From Lachnospiraceae bacterium JLR.KK008 (GTDB lineage: Bacteria; Bacillota; Clostridia; Lachnospirales; Lachnospiraceae), in the NCBI GenBank assembly GCA_037015955.1, contig CP143548.1, positions 2,226,001 to 2,290,000 of the forward strand: a DNA stretch of 64,000 nucleotides, read 5' to 3'. Position numbers and translations under genes: made by a program. Below the pieces are notes generated by a model, which saw only the letters and a program-made list of their open reading frames with translations, was not told the origin of the DNA and ran no database searches. Numbering within the stretch: position 1 is the stretch's first letter; every line of letters starts with the position of its first letter. Shown here in pieces: positions 43,698-53,312 of this stretch.

Positions 43698-44405
43698 TTA
43701 AGCCTCCTTCACACCGCCATATCGTCTGTCTCTTGCATTATATGCCTCTATGGCTTTACCCAATTCCACCTCGTCAAAATCCGGCCAGGCAACATCTGTG
43801 ACATAAAATTCCGTGTAAGCAAGCTGCCAGAGCAGAAAATTAGAAAGACGCTGCTCTCCACATGTGCGGATCAACAGATCCGGCTCCGGTATCCCGCGCG
43901 TATCCAGATAGTCGGAGATCAGCTGCTCCGTGACCTGCTCCGGGTGCAGACTTCCGCGCGCCGCCTCTTCTGCGATCTGCCGCACAGCCCGCCTGATCTC
44001 ATCCCGGCTGCCGTAATTGATGGCAATCTGGAAATGCAGTCCGTCATTGTTCACAGTGGCCGCCTCCAGCTCTTCAATCCGCTCACGAATATCCACAGCC
44101 AGCCTTGTCTTGTCACCGATCACGCGGACACACATCCTGTTTTTCTCCGCTGTCTTCAGACAAGTCTTCATATAATTGCGCAGCAGCTTCATCAGTGCGT
44201 CGACCTCATCCTGCGGTCTGCTCCAGTTTTCTGTCGAGAACGCATAGACAGTCAGATATTGAATCCCCATCTTATAGGCCTTCTCGCAGATCAGCTCCAC
44301 CTGTTTGGCACCCTGCACATGCCCGTAATTTCTCGGCATCCCTTTTTTTCTGGCCCATCTGCCGTTGCCATCCAGTATGATCGCCACGTGATTTGGTATC
44401 TTCAT
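43698..44405 (-). CDS. uppS: Isoprenyl transferase (undecaprenyl diphosphate synthase)
   Basis: cis-Prenyltransferase making the C55 lipid carrier used by MraY. The 235-residue product starts MKIPNHVAIILDGNGRWARKKG with the catalytic Asp in DGNGRWA, and has YAFSTENWSRP, then the C-terminal PEPDLLIRTCGEQRLSNFLLWQ (core RTCGEQRLSNF) and AYTEFYVTDVAWPDF. All are family hallmarks. It links the MEP genes of this operon to peptidoglycan synthesis. A hairpin lies in the gap between frr and uppS. Confidence 0.96.
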   Translation of the reverse strand: MKIPNHVAIILDGNGRWARKKGMPRNYGHVQGAKQVELICEKAYKMGIQYLTVYAFSTENWSRPQDEVDALMKLLRNYMKTCLKTAEKNRMCVRVIGDKTRLAVDIRERIEELEAATVNNDGLHFQIAINYGSRDEIRRAVRQIAEEAARGSLHPEQVTEQLISDYLDTRGIPEPDLLIRTCGEQRLSNFLLWQLAYTEFYVTDVAWPDFDEVELGKAIEAYNARDRRYGGVKEA

Positions 44406-44426
44406 GTCATTTCCCTCTTTTACAGA

Positions 44427-44458
44427 AAGGGGAAGGCAACATACAGTGCCCGCCCCTT
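44427..44458 (-). other. Hairpin in the frr-uppS gap
   Basis: AAGGGG and CCCCTT arms, extended by an inner GGCA/TGCC stem, form a hairpin about 25 bp after the frr stop. On the minus strand TTTCTG follows. It may be a partial terminator or processing site that lowers uppS expression relative to pyrH-frr. Confidence 0.45.
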
Positions 44459-44481
44459 AGTCTTTCGTAATTACAGTATTT

Positions 44482-45030
44482 CTATACCGTAAGAATATCT
44501 TTCGATTTTTCCTCCACAGCTTTATCAATCTCTTTGATAAACCTGTCCGTCGCTTTCTGCAGCTCGTCCTCCAGCTGCTTGATTTCATCTTCGGAGATCT
44601 CTTTGGATAACTTTTTAAAAGAGTCATTTCCGTCCCGGCGAATGTTGCGGACGGCCACTTTACTCTCTTCCCCCTTTTTCCTGATCTCCTTCACCAGATC
44701 TTTTCTGCGCTCTTCTGTCAGATCCGGAAATACAAGACGGATCACCGAACCGTCATTTGACGGATTGATCCCCAGATCCGATGTCTGGATCGCCTTCTCG
44801 ATCACTTTCAGGAGATTCTTCTCCCACGGCGCGATCTGTATCATCCTTGGTTCCGGAACCGAGATATTGCCTACCTGCTGGATCGGTGTGGGCGTTCCAT
44901 AATAATCTACCTTTATCTTATCCAGAACATGCGGGTTGGCACGCCCTGCACGGATTGTTGCAAAATCTGACAGTAAATAGTCATACGCTTTTTGCATCTT
45001 ATCATCGAAATGTTTTACCCTTTCGTCCAT
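44482..45030 (-). CDS. frr: Ribosome recycling factor
   Basis: Splits post-termination ribosomes with EF-G. The 182-residue product has the family pattern: FATIRAGRANPHVLDKIKVDYYG (core TIRAGRANPH), PTPIQQVGNISVPEPRMI, and PLTEERRKDLVK-type sequence (FPDLTEERRKDLVKEIRKKG, partial), ending in a helical KATDRFIKEIDKA. Size is normal. It lies 15 bp after pyrH, the usual Firmicutes pair. Confidence 0.97.
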   Translation of the reverse strand: MDERVKHFDDKMQKAYDYLLSDFATIRAGRANPHVLDKIKVDYYGTPTPIQQVGNISVPEPRMIQIAPWEKNLLKVIEKAIQTSDLGINPSNDGSVIRLVFPDLTEERRKDLVKEIRKKGEESKVAVRNIRRDGNDSFKKLSKEISEDEIKQLEDELQKATDRFIKEIDKAVEEKSKDILTV

Positions 45031-45045
45031 AACTTTCCTCCTGTT

Positions 45046-45741
45046 TCAACAAGTCACTTCCGTCCCGCTGAAGTTCCCCTTCACGCTGTTGACAATGCTG
45101 TTTTCTTCCTGCAAGCCAAACACCCGCATCGGCATCTTATTGTCTCTTGCCAATATGGAAGCCGTCATGTCCATGACCTGCAGATTTTGGGCGATCACTT
45201 CATCAATCGTGACGGAGTGATACTTTTTCGCTGCCGAATTGGTCCTCGGGTCATCGTCGTAGACACCGTCCACCGCTTTGGCCAGTAAGATCATATCAGC
45301 CTCTACTTCAACGGCACGCAGCACCACACCCGTATCTGTGGAAAAATAAGGATGTCCTGTGCCGCCTGCAAAAAAGACGACCATTCCGTGAGCAAAATAT
45401 TTGTTGGCACGGTCTTTGGAAAAAAGTTTCGTAAAAGAACCGCACTCAAAAGGTGTCAGCACACTTGTCCTCATCCCTGTGGAGCGAAATATTTCCGACA
45501 CATAGATACAGTTCATCACCGTGGCAAGCATACCAATCTGATCTGCCTTCGTCCGGTCGATATTCTTGCTCGTGCGGCCTCTCCAGAAATTACCGCCGCC
45601 GATCACAATCCCTACCTGTATGCCGTCATCTGTCAACTGCTTCACCTGCAGGGCGACTTTTCTCACGGTAGGCTCGTCAAAGCCTGTCCCCTTTTCTCCT
45701 GCAAGCGCTTCCCCACTGAGCTTTAATAATATTCTGCGCAT
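45046..45741 (-). CDS. pyrH: UMP kinase
   Basis: Hexameric amino-acid-kinase-fold enzyme phosphorylating UMP. The 231-residue product has LLKLSGEALAGEKGTGFD at the start, GIVIGGGNFWRG, DQIGMLATVMNC, the FAGGTGHPYFSTDT loop and LLAKAVDGVYDDDP. The ATG has an AGGA site nine nt upstream. It follows the bactofilin gene after 30 bp and leads the classic pyrH-frr-uppS-cdsA series. Confidence 0.96.
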   Translation of the reverse strand: MRRILLKLSGEALAGEKGTGFDEPTVRKVALQVKQLTDDGIQVGIVIGGGNFWRGRTSKNIDRTKADQIGMLATVMNCIYVSEIFRSTGMRTSVLTPFECGSFTKLFSKDRANKYFAHGMVVFFAGGTGHPYFSTDTGVVLRAVEVEADMILLAKAVDGVYDDDPRTNSAAKKYHSVTIDEVIAQNLQVMDMTASILARDNKMPMRVFGLQEENSIVNSVKGNFSGTEVTC

Positions 45742-45771
45742 AATCTTTTCCTGACTTCCGATTTCTGATTA

Positions 45772-46644
45772 TTACTGCTGTTTTGCAGCTTTCTTGCCAT
45801 TGTTATTTTTCTTGAATTCCTCGAAGAAGGAAGTCGGATTGATGTCCGCATAACACTGAGAGCACATACCTTCGATGACCGCGCCATTGTTGATCTGCAC
45901 GGATTTGGATTTGATATTGCCCATCACAATCGCAGAAGTATCAAGGATTACCGGTCCATGTACATCGATGTCTCCCTTGACTGCACCTGCGATGACCGCA
46001 CTGTTGGCAAAAATATTGCCGATAATCACGGAACTCTGTCCGATCTTCACGCTTCCGTCGCTGCGCACTTCTCCGGTAATTTTTGCATTCTCCGCATAAA
46101 TCTCCGTAGCCTTGGAATTACCCATGATCATCCCTGTAATATTCAGTTTGCCCATAATATCAATGTTACCTTCGATCGTACCGATCACATCCATAGAACC
46201 ATCGGAAGTCACATCGCCTTTGATCTTCATCCCTGCAGTCACGACCGCTGTCTCATCGCTGATGCTTCTCCCCGCATAAGACATATCCGCCGTCTGCGGT
46301 TTTGCCTCTGCAGGCGCTGCCTGTCCTTCCATATCAATCTTCTCCAGTAATGATTCCAATGTATCCGTCATATCGTTTGCCCCCTGTTCTTCCTTCGCTA
46401 TTTGTCCGGATGCTTCCTCCGTTTCATAAAATTCTTCCACGATCGTTTCCTCTGTCTCTTCATTTGCCGTTTTCGCTGCCGGAGCCGGCTGTGCCTCCAT
46501 ACGGCCCGCCGGCTGCGCCTGTGCACGGCCTGCATTATCGACGGCCGGCTGACGCTGCACTTCCTGCCTGCCTGTCTCTTCTTCCGGAATCAGCTCATTC
46601 ACCGCCTGTGATAAATCTTCCTTCAGATCTGAAAAAAAGCCCAT
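45772..46644 (-). CDS. Bactofilin family protein with long N-terminal linker
   Basis: Bactofilins are polymerising cytoskeletal scaffolds, often used for cell-shape or envelope enzymes. The 290-residue product has a low-complexity, Glu/Gln/Ala-rich N-terminal region (about 15-125) followed by a beta-helical DUF583/bactofilin domain (about 130-255) with the repeating pattern GDVTSDGSMDVIGTIEGNI and VRSDGSVKIGQSSVIIGNI, and a short tail ending in Lys/Asn/Gln. There is no membrane helix. It lies between a polysaccharide deacetylase and pyrH, in the same direction, possibly as the first gene of the pyrH operon. The link to wall synthesis is inference. Confidence 0.85.
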   Translation of the reverse strand: MGFFSDLKEDLSQAVNELIPEEETGRQEVQRQPAVDNAGRAQAQPAGRMEAQPAPAAKTANEETEETIVEEFYETEEASGQIAKEEQGANDMTDTLESLLEKIDMEGQAAPAEAKPQTADMSYAGRSISDETAVVTAGMKIKGDVTSDGSMDVIGTIEGNIDIMGKLNITGMIMGNSKATEIYAENAKITGEVRSDGSVKIGQSSVIIGNIFANSAVIAGAVKGDIDVHGPVILDTSAIVMGNIKSKSVQINNGAVIEGMCSQCYADINPTSFFEEFKKNNNGKKAAKQQ

Positions 46645-46675
46645 TCTTTATTATCCTCCATTCCTTTGTATCCTA

Positions 46676-47650
46676 TTATGAATTTGTATTTCCATGCTGT
46701 ACCGGCACGGTATCTTTTGTGATCGGTAAAATTACCGTATTTTCCATTGCCAATATCGTCTCGATTACTTCGGGCAGAGCCTCCACCGTTGATTTCTTGT
46801 CCCCCGAATCATGAAGCAGTATGACTGCCTCTCCGTAATTTTTCAGATTTGCCGTACAGTTGCTGACAATCTGGTTCTTTCCCAGACGCGCGGTGGCATC
46901 CCCGCCGGAGATATTCCAATCATACCAGACAATCCCGATTTCATCCAGATAATTTTTCAGTTCCTGCATGTCGGTTCTGCTCGTATGATTGCTGCTGCCG
47001 CCCGGGAAACGGTAAACTTCCGGATATTTTCCCGTCACTTCATAGAGATAATCCTGCAGCCGGTTCACATCCATGATAAAGGCTTCCTTGGAGCTGTATA
47101 TCTCCCGATATATATGACTGTAGGAGTGCATACCGAGCGTATGTCCTTCCTCAAGAATCCTCCGGTAAGCATCCTCGTACCCCTCTTTTCCGTCCGCAAC
47201 GACAAAAAAAGTGGCCTTCACATCATACTCGTCAAGAATATCGAGAATATCATCTGTATAAATACTTGGTCCGTCGTCAAAAGTCAGATATACTTTGCGG
47301 ATACCGGGAGGCGGCGTGGCCGGAAGCGGATGTTCTTTCTCTGCTTCTTCCCACTCTTTGATGCTGTCTTCCTCCGTCAGATTCTCGAGATCGTCCGCTT
47401 TCGGCTCCTGGGCAGCCTCATCGGTGGCATCTGTCTCAGAGGCCTGCGCGTTGTCGGACTGCGCCGGAACCTCTTTTGCTGACTGCTCCTCCTGCATCTG
47501 CGCCACCTGCACTTCCAGAGAACGCACCCGCATACCGAGCAGCACACTGATGACGGTAGGTATCGTTACCGCCGCCAGAAAAGACAGCAAAATAATCCTT
47601 TTTAGAATCCATATCCTTTTTTTTCTGTTTCCATTCACTTTATCCGACAT
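46676..47650 (-). CDS. Membrane-anchored polysaccharide deacetylase (NodB domain)
   Basis: Likely extracellular deacetylase of peptidoglycan or another envelope polysaccharide. The 324-residue product has one N-terminal transmembrane helix (about 17-40), an acidic linker (about 45-115) and a NodB domain (about 118-315) with the five catalytic motifs: TFDDGPS, HSYSH, RFPGGSSNH, WYDWNISGGDA and ILLHDS. The metal ligands Asp-His-His are present. The ATG has AAGGAG upstream, with an extended -10 sequence (TGTTACAAT) about 15-25 bp further upstream. It could be a PgdA/PdaA-type enzyme; substrate not readable from sequence. Confidence 0.92.
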   Translation of the reverse strand: MSDKVNGNRKKRIWILKRIILLSFLAAVTIPTVISVLLGMRVRSLEVQVAQMQEEQSAKEVPAQSDNAQASETDATDEAAQEPKADDLENLTEEDSIKEWEEAEKEHPLPATPPPGIRKVYLTFDDGPSIYTDDILDILDEYDVKATFFVVADGKEGYEDAYRRILEEGHTLGMHSYSHIYREIYSSKEAFIMDVNRLQDYLYEVTGKYPEVYRFPGGSSNHTSRTDMQELKNYLDEIGIVWYDWNISGGDATARLGKNQIVSNCTANLKNYGEAVILLHDSGDKKSTVEALPEVIETILAMENTVILPITKDTVPVQHGNTNS

Positions 47651-47722
47651 AATAAAACTCCTTTCCTATTGTAACACACAAAAGGAAAGGAGAAAAGTGA
47701 AATTTCTTACAGTTTTTATTTA

Positions 47723-50700
47723 TTATAACGAATCCGGTAATAATGTTTCCTTTTTCTGCCGTTTGGCTTTCTTTTTTTCCTTCCTGTCTTTGCTTCTCTT
47801 ATGAATAATCATATAGAAGGTAGGAAGAAGGATCAAAGTCAGCACCGTCGACGCCGTCAGACCGCCCACAATCACGACCGCCATCCCCTGTGTCATCTGG
47901 CCGTTCTTGCCATAGCCGATCGCCATCGGGATCATGGAAAGGATCGTCGTCAGCGTCGTCATCAGAATCGGACGAAGCCTGGACTTCCCGGTCTCGATCA
48001 ATGCCTCCTCCGTGCTCATCGTCTTGCGCAGCATATTCGTATAATCCACATACAGAATACCGTTATTTACCACAATACCGATCAGCATCAGAAAGCCCAT
48101 CAGTGACACCATACTGATCGTGGACCTGGTGATCAGCAGCAGCAGTATGGACCCGATCAGAGAGAACGGGATACAGAACATAACCATACCCGAATACCGC
48201 AGATTCTCAAACTGGATCGCCATCACGATATAAACCAGTAAGATGGCTGTGACAATGGCTGAGATCAGAGCGCCAAACTCCTCATTCATTCTCTCATCCA
48301 TTGAGTTTGTCACCTGTTCGACGCCGTCCGGCAGAAACGTCTGCGACATCTGCTCCTGGATGGCCTGCTGCGCCGTAAATCTGGCGTCCGCCTCCAGGGT
48401 GGCCGTCACACTTGCCTGATACCTGCCATCCTTGCGGGTGATTGTCAGCGGGGAATCCGTGTATACAATATCCGCAATATCAGAGAGCGGCACCGAGACA
48501 CCGTTTGTGTTCGTCAGCGTGATCCCGTACACATCATTGACGGTAGGATACTCATCCGCCGGATACTCGACCTTGACCGTATATTCTTTGTCGTCGATCA
48601 TAACATCCATGGCATCTGAACCGCTCATCATTGAGTAAATCATCCCGGAAGCCGCCTGCGGCGTCATGCCCGCCGCCGCTGCCTTGATGGGGTCGATAAC
48701 GATCTCCACTTTTGTAGCCGCATCCGCGAAAGAAGAGCTGGCGCTGATCACCCCGTCCACTTTCATAATCGCATCCGATGCGATCCGGCAGCCTTCCTTC
48801 AGCCTGTCAAGGTCATTGCCTTCCATAGATATGTCATAAGTATTGCCGCTGCCCATGCTCATACCCATCGAAGAAGAGGAAGATACGCTGATCTCACAAC
48901 TGTCCTCATACCCTTTCAGCTCCTTCGTCCACTCGTCCACGATCTCCGCGGTGCTCAGTTTGCAATTATCCGCCACATAGGCCTGCACCGTGCCGCTGGC
49001 ATCGGATTCATTGACCATGGCGCTGTAATCGTCGATATAAGAGCTGGCTTCGACAAACGATTCGATCTCCCGTATCTTTTCATCGACCGTGTCCAGTCTG
49101 GAACCGGGCCTGAACTGGACCGTCACCGCCACCTGCCCTTCATCGGACTGTGCCATCAGCTCCATATTGACAAACCGAAACAGGAAAATGGAAATTCCGA
49201 AGATCACGATCGCCGAAAGTGCAACCAGAACTTTTCTATGTAAAGCCTTGCGCAAAATAATCGCATATTTCTCTCCGACAACTTCCAGCATCCGGTTGAC
49301 CGGCGTCTCTTTCTTCTCTGTCGGTCTGTACTGGGAGAAACAAAGCGGCACAAGAGTAACGGCAGAAATCAGCGAAGCGATCAGGGAAAATACGATTGTA
49401 TAGCCAAGCTGTCCGAACATCTGTCCCGACATACCTTCCATCATCGCCAGAGGCAGATAGACGACGACTGTCGTGATCGTAGAGGCCACGATCGACGCCA
49501 TAACCGTTTTAGTCGCCTCATAGGCGGCATCCATATAGCTCATACCGTCATCTCTTTTCCGGAAGCACATCTCGATAACCACGATGGCATTGTCCACCAT
49601 CATACCGATGCCGATGACCAGCGCCCCCATCGTGATCATGTTCAGGGAAAATCCCATAAACTTCATGAGGACAAAGGTGATCAGCAGAGAGACCGGCATG
49701 GAACTTCCGACAATCAGACTTCCCTTGAAATCTCCGAAGAAAATAAACAGCACAAGCATTGTGATAACAATTCCCACTACAAGTGTCTGTGCAATGGAAA
49801 CCAGGGAGTCGATGATCGTCTCACTGCTGTCATAGACAGCAGTGATCGTCACGTCCGGATTTTCCGCATTCAGCCTGTCAACGACTTTCATCACTTTATT
49901 CGACAGCGTGACGGCGCTGGAACTCTGGATCTTGGAGATACCGACACTGACATTATCCGCCCCGTTATAGCGGCTGTAACTCGTCGGCTCCGCCACCGCA
50001 TAATGCACATTGGCAATATCACCCAGATGAATCACATTTCCCGTAGCGGTAGTGACCGGTATCGTGGCAATCTCCGCAGGTGTCTTATATTCCACCGCAG
50101 AACTCAGATTCAGACTCTGGCTGCCATAGTCTGCAGTCCCCGCAGGCATCGTATAATTAGCCGCAGCTACCGCGTTGGCCACAGAAGAGATACTCAGCCG
50201 ATATTGCTGCATCAGTTCCGGTACCAGCTCCACACTGATATATTCTTCGTTACCGCCGGAGATCGTCAGATCTGCCACATCGCTGATCTTTTCCAGTTCC
50301 GGCTGCACCGTCTCCTCCACGTAGGCGAGAACGTCGATCCCTTCTTCTTTGGTATCCACCGACAGCGTCATCACATCCGAAGCATTCATATCCATGGCGA
50401 TAATCGTCGGATCTTCCGCATCGTCCGGGAGACTGCGCTTCACCCGCTCCACAGCCTCCTGCATATCGATAAACGCATCGTCCATATCCGTCCCATACTC
50501 AAAGGAGAACATAATCATCGACACATTTTCCTGAGAATAGGAATACACATTGTTCAGTCCGGAAAGCGTCCCGAGACCGTCCTCAATCTTTTCCGTCACA
50601 AGCTGTTCCACATCTTCCGGTCCCGCCTGGGGATAGACCGTCATCACAAGCATGATCGGCATCTCCATATCCGGGATCAGCTGCAGATTCATTCCCATGA

Positions 50701-50788
50701 CCGAGCTGATACCAAATATAATCAAAGATACAACGATGACCAGAGCGGCAACCGGTCGCTGTAGTACTGTTTTTGTCAACTTACTCAT
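47723..50788 (-). CDS. RND-family efflux transporter (AcrB/SwrC-like)
   Basis: Proton-driven export pump of the HAE1/AcrB superfamily, as in SwrC (YerP) of Bacillus. The 1021-residue product has one N-terminal helix, two large extracytoplasmic porter loops (about 35-330 and 555-830), and two blocks of membrane helices, with the GALVIGIGMMVDNAIVVIE segment (charged Asp in the proton relay) near 390 and GFLMLIGIVVNNGILYVDY near 910. The N-terminus LQRPVAALVIVVSLIIFG is typical. It follows the adaptor gene by 14 bp and ends the marR-adaptor-pump operon. Substrates are unknown: lipopeptides, bile salts or drugs are possible. Confidence 0.93.
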   Translation of the reverse strand: MSKLTKTVLQRPVAALVIVVSLIIFGISSVMGMNLQLIPDMEMPIMLVMTVYPQAGPEDVEQLVTEKIEDGLGTLSGLNNVYSYSQENVSMIMFSFEYGTDMDDAFIDMQEAVERVKRSLPDDAEDPTIIAMDMNASDVMTLSVDTKEEGIDVLAYVEETVQPELEKISDVADLTISGGNEEYISVELVPELMQQYRLSISSVANAVAAANYTMPAGTADYGSQSLNLSSAVEYKTPAEIATIPVTTATGNVIHLGDIANVHYAVAEPTSYSRYNGADNVSVGISKIQSSSAVTLSNKVMKVVDRLNAENPDVTITAVYDSSETIIDSLVSIAQTLVVGIVITMLVLFIFFGDFKGSLIVGSSMPVSLLITFVLMKFMGFSLNMITMGALVIGIGMMVDNAIVVIEMCFRKRDDGMSYMDAAYEATKTVMASIVASTITTVVVYLPLAMMEGMSGQMFGQLGYTIVFSLIASLISAVTLVPLCFSQYRPTEKKETPVNRMLEVVGEKYAIILRKALHRKVLVALSAIVIFGISIFLFRFVNMELMAQSDEGQVAVTVQFRPGSRLDTVDEKIREIESFVEASSYIDDYSAMVNESDASGTVQAYVADNCKLSTAEIVDEWTKELKGYEDSCEISVSSSSSMGMSMGSGNTYDISMEGNDLDRLKEGCRIASDAIMKVDGVISASSSFADAATKVEIVIDPIKAAAAGMTPQAASGMIYSMMSGSDAMDVMIDDKEYTVKVEYPADEYPTVNDVYGITLTNTNGVSVPLSDIADIVYTDSPLTITRKDGRYQASVTATLEADARFTAQQAIQEQMSQTFLPDGVEQVTNSMDERMNEEFGALISAIVTAILLVYIVMAIQFENLRYSGMVMFCIPFSLIGSILLLLITRSTISMVSLMGFLMLIGIVVNNGILYVDYTNMLRKTMSTEEALIETGKSRLRPILMTTLTTILSMIPMAIGYGKNGQMTQGMAVVIVGGLTASTVLTLILLPTFYMIIHKRSKDRKEKKKAKRQKKETLLPDSL

Positions 50789-50802
50789 CCGTCACCTCTC
50801 CT

Positions 50803-52674
50803 TTACTGCGCAGCGTCCTCTTTCACCCCGTCATTCTGCTCCATGCTCTCGCCGGTTTCCGCCGCCTTTATCTTCACGGCAGCGCCATCCTTCAGCTGGG
50901 ACGTCCATGTCGTAATGACCTGACTGTCCACGGTCAGCCCGGACTGTACTTCCACACTCTCATTGTTGGTAATGCCTGTCTCGATCTGCGTCTTTACCGC
51001 CTTACCATCCTCCATACAATACACATAGGCTTTCTGGCTCTCGTAATATACGCTGTCCACCGGAATCGTCATCACATGATCGGCCCGCTGCGTCGCAAGT
51101 GTAATTTTCACGTTGGTGCCGGAGATCAGACGATCCGCACCGCTTATAAGGCTTGCTTTGATCTTAAACAGTCCGCTTGCCGCATCGGCCACTCCTACGT
51201 TTTCCGAAATCTGCGCCTCAAACTGCTCTCCGTTTCTTTCAATGGAAATCTTCTGACCGATCGTCAGCTCTTTCATCACAGTCTCCGCCACATAGAACAC
51301 AACATTGACCCCATCGTCCGCTGAGATCACATAGGCCGGAGACCCCTGCGCAGCCATATTATTCACCGTCACATTTTTCTGTGTGATCACACCTGATACC
51401 GGTGAAGAGACCTTCGTATAGTCAAGCTGTAACTGCGCCGCCTCCACACCGGCCTGTGCCTGCTTTACACCGGCCTGCGCCTGGCTGACGCCCGCCTCCG
51501 CCTGCATCTGGCCCGCCTGCGCCGCGATCAGTCCCGCATTGGCGCCTGCAAGCTGATAATTGGCGCCTGCAATGACAACCGCCTTCGTATACAGCTCATA
51601 GTCTTCCAGCATTTTCTCTGCCAGTCGCAACGCATCCTCCGCGGAATACACATTATTCTTTGATGTCTCTTTGCTGATCGCCGCGCTGATCTGGCTCAGG
51701 CGCAGAGAATCTTTATTGCTGTCCAGACTGCTCCTCGAAGAGCGGAGCGTCTCTTCCTGGGACTGGGCCGCGCTGACCATCACCCCAAGATCGTATTCAG
51801 AGCCGGCAGCGCCGTCTGTCATTTCATATATGTAATAATCGGCGATCGCCTGCGCAGAACCGGTATTGATATTATCGGGAATGCGTATCCCCATCTGCTC
51901 GACCGTGCTTCTGGCATCGTCCGCACTCCTGGTGCGAATGTCGTTGTACCGGTTTCTCACCTGCTGGAGCTGCCTTGCATATTTATTCATATGGTCTGCA
52001 TTGTCACGCAGATCATCCATATTGTCTTCCAGATCTTTGTAGGCATCCCGCGCCAGTCCGAACTGTTCTGCTGCCAGCGCTTCGTTCTCCTGCGCCGCTT
52101 TCAGTGCATATTTGGCGGAAGCGACCGCATTTTCCAGCTGCATCTCATTCGTCTCGACCTGTCCGAGAGACTGTTTGATCTGCTCCTGTGTGTAGAGCAG
52201 ATTCAACTCATTGACAGACACACTGGCCCCCGCACTGGCCACGGACGCATTTGCACTGGCCACAGACGCCTGCGCGCTCTCAAGACTGGCCTGTGCCTGT
52301 GCCATACTGATCTGTGCGCTGGCATCGTCTACCGTAAATAACAGATCTCCGGCATTGACTCTGTCACCTTCCTCAAAATAAGTGGCGGTGACGTCCCCGC
52401 CTACTTTCGCCACAACCGTGATCTCATCTTCCGCCTCCACCGTACCGATAAAATCACCATTCAGCTCGATGCTCTCCGTCTGTGGCAGCGTTGTCTCCAC
52501 CAGGATTGAAGTATCTTTTTCCGCCTCACTCTCCGTCTCCTGTTTCGGAGCGGGACCGCCACACCCTCCAAGTATCAGGCCGCAGGAGATGGCTGTCACG
52601 CAGGCAAATGTCGTAACGCGGGAAAACGTCATACTGTCTTTTGTCTTTGTCACTTTTCTGCTCCTTCTTTTCAT
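50803..52674 (-). CDS. RND/HlyD-type efflux adaptor lipoprotein
   Basis: Membrane-fusion/adaptor subunit for the adjacent pump. The 623-residue product has a lipoprotein signal peptide with lipobox LGGC near 37, a barrel/lipoyl half-motif (VVAKVGGDVTATYFEEGDRV core), a very long coiled coil (about 110-430) containing alanine-rich near-repeats (SVASANASVASAGAS; QAGVSQAQAGVKQAQAGV), the second lipoyl half (SSPVSGVITQKNV) and beta-barrel/membrane-proximal domains. It starts 4 bp after marR with GAGGAG at the stop. The coiled coil is unusually long for a Gram-positive adaptor, which has no outer membrane to cross. Confidence 0.92.
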   Translation of the reverse strand: MKRRSRKVTKTKDSMTFSRVTTFACVTAISCGLILGGCGGPAPKQETESEAEKDTSILVETTLPQTESIELNGDFIGTVEAEDEITVVAKVGGDVTATYFEEGDRVNAGDLLFTVDDASAQISMAQAQASLESAQASVASANASVASAGASVSVNELNLLYTQEQIKQSLGQVETNEMQLENAVASAKYALKAAQENEALAAEQFGLARDAYKDLEDNMDDLRDNADHMNKYARQLQQVRNRYNDIRTRSADDARSTVEQMGIRIPDNINTGSAQAIADYYIYEMTDGAAGSEYDLGVMVSAAQSQEETLRSSRSSLDSNKDSLRLSQISAAISKETSKNNVYSAEDALRLAEKMLEDYELYTKAVVIAGANYQLAGANAGLIAAQAGQMQAEAGVSQAQAGVKQAQAGVEAAQLQLDYTKVSSPVSGVITQKNVTVNNMAAQGSPAYVISADDGVNVVFYVAETVMKELTIGQKISIERNGEQFEAQISENVGVADAASGLFKIKASLISGADRLISGTNVKITLATQRADHVMTIPVDSVYYESQKAYVYCMEDGKAVKTQIETGITNNESVEVQSGLTVDSQVITTWTSQLKDGAAVKIKAAETGESMEQNDGVKEDAAQ

Positions 52675-52678
52675 GTGC

Positions 52679-53257
52679 TTACTCCTCGTTTCTGTCCAGT
52701 TTTATATTATGTAATAGCTTGGTGATAAGCTGTAACAGCGTCTCGATTTCCTGTGGGGTGAATCCGGCAAACATGCGCTCCATTTCTTTTCCCACCCGCG
52801 CTTCAATCAGTCTGCCGAAGATCTCCACATCTCCCCGGATCTTGATCTGCTTGTTTCGTTTGTCAATACTTCCCGGCAGCCGCATGATAAACTGTTTCTT
52901 CTCCAGACGCTTTAAAATGCCTGACATCGTCGGATTGCTCACCTGAAAGCGCTTCTCCAGTTCCCTGGCTGTGATCTCCTTGCCATTATCACTGTTGCGC
53001 AGCAGATAAATGAGCACCTGCATCTGTGCCGCTGTCAGTCCCACCTGTTCCAGTTCCATATCAAACTTGCTCTTTTGTGCCCGCTCGATCAGCCGCATCG
53101 TTGTAAGCAGCCGCAGCTTCATATTTTCTAACGGTTCCTTCTCTGTATCTGCCCCCCCATTGCCCTGGTCGGACTCCATACCACTGTCAAGTTGCATCCC
53201 CTCTCCAATTTTTTTATCCAATATGTCGATTGTTCCCTCTGTCACTCCCACTTTCAA
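52679..53257 (-). CDS. MarR-family transcriptional regulator of the efflux operon
   Basis: Winged-helix dimeric repressor. The 192-residue product has an N-terminal extension without clear structure (about 1-45) and a MarR core: QVGLTAAQMQVLIYLLRN, ITARELEKRFQVSNPTMSGILKRLEKKQFI (recognition helix NPTMSGILKRLE), and a wing with DKRNKQIKI. Translation from the TTG at 53257 has AAGGA five nt upstream; shorter starts inside the extension lack good sites, so the exact start is uncertain. It is the first gene of the operon, and a palindrome covers its own predicted transcription start, suggesting autorepression relieved by a pump substrate. Confidence 0.9.
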   Translation of the reverse strand: MKVGVTEGTIDILDKKIGEGMQLDSGMESDQGNGGADTEKEPLENMKLRLLTTMRLIERAQKSKFDMELEQVGLTAAQMQVLIYLLRNSDNGKEITARELEKRFQVSNPTMSGILKRLEKKQFIMRLPGSIDKRNKQIKIRGDVEIFGRLIEARVGKEMERMFAGFTPQEIETLLQLITKLLHNIKLDRNEE

Positions 53258-53298
53258 GGTCTTCCTTCTTTCTCTTCTCGTTAGAAGTAATATTTTCT

Positions 53299-53310
53299 AT
53301 AGCACGCTAT
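53299..53310. promoter_or_regulatory. Candidate MarR operator
   Basis: ATAGC and GCTAT with two bases between them form a symmetric site starting about 3 bp downstream of the -10 box of the marR promoter, over the predicted start point. Position fits an autorepressor; there is no direct evidence for the protein bound. Confidence 0.5.
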
Positions 53311-53312
53311 GT

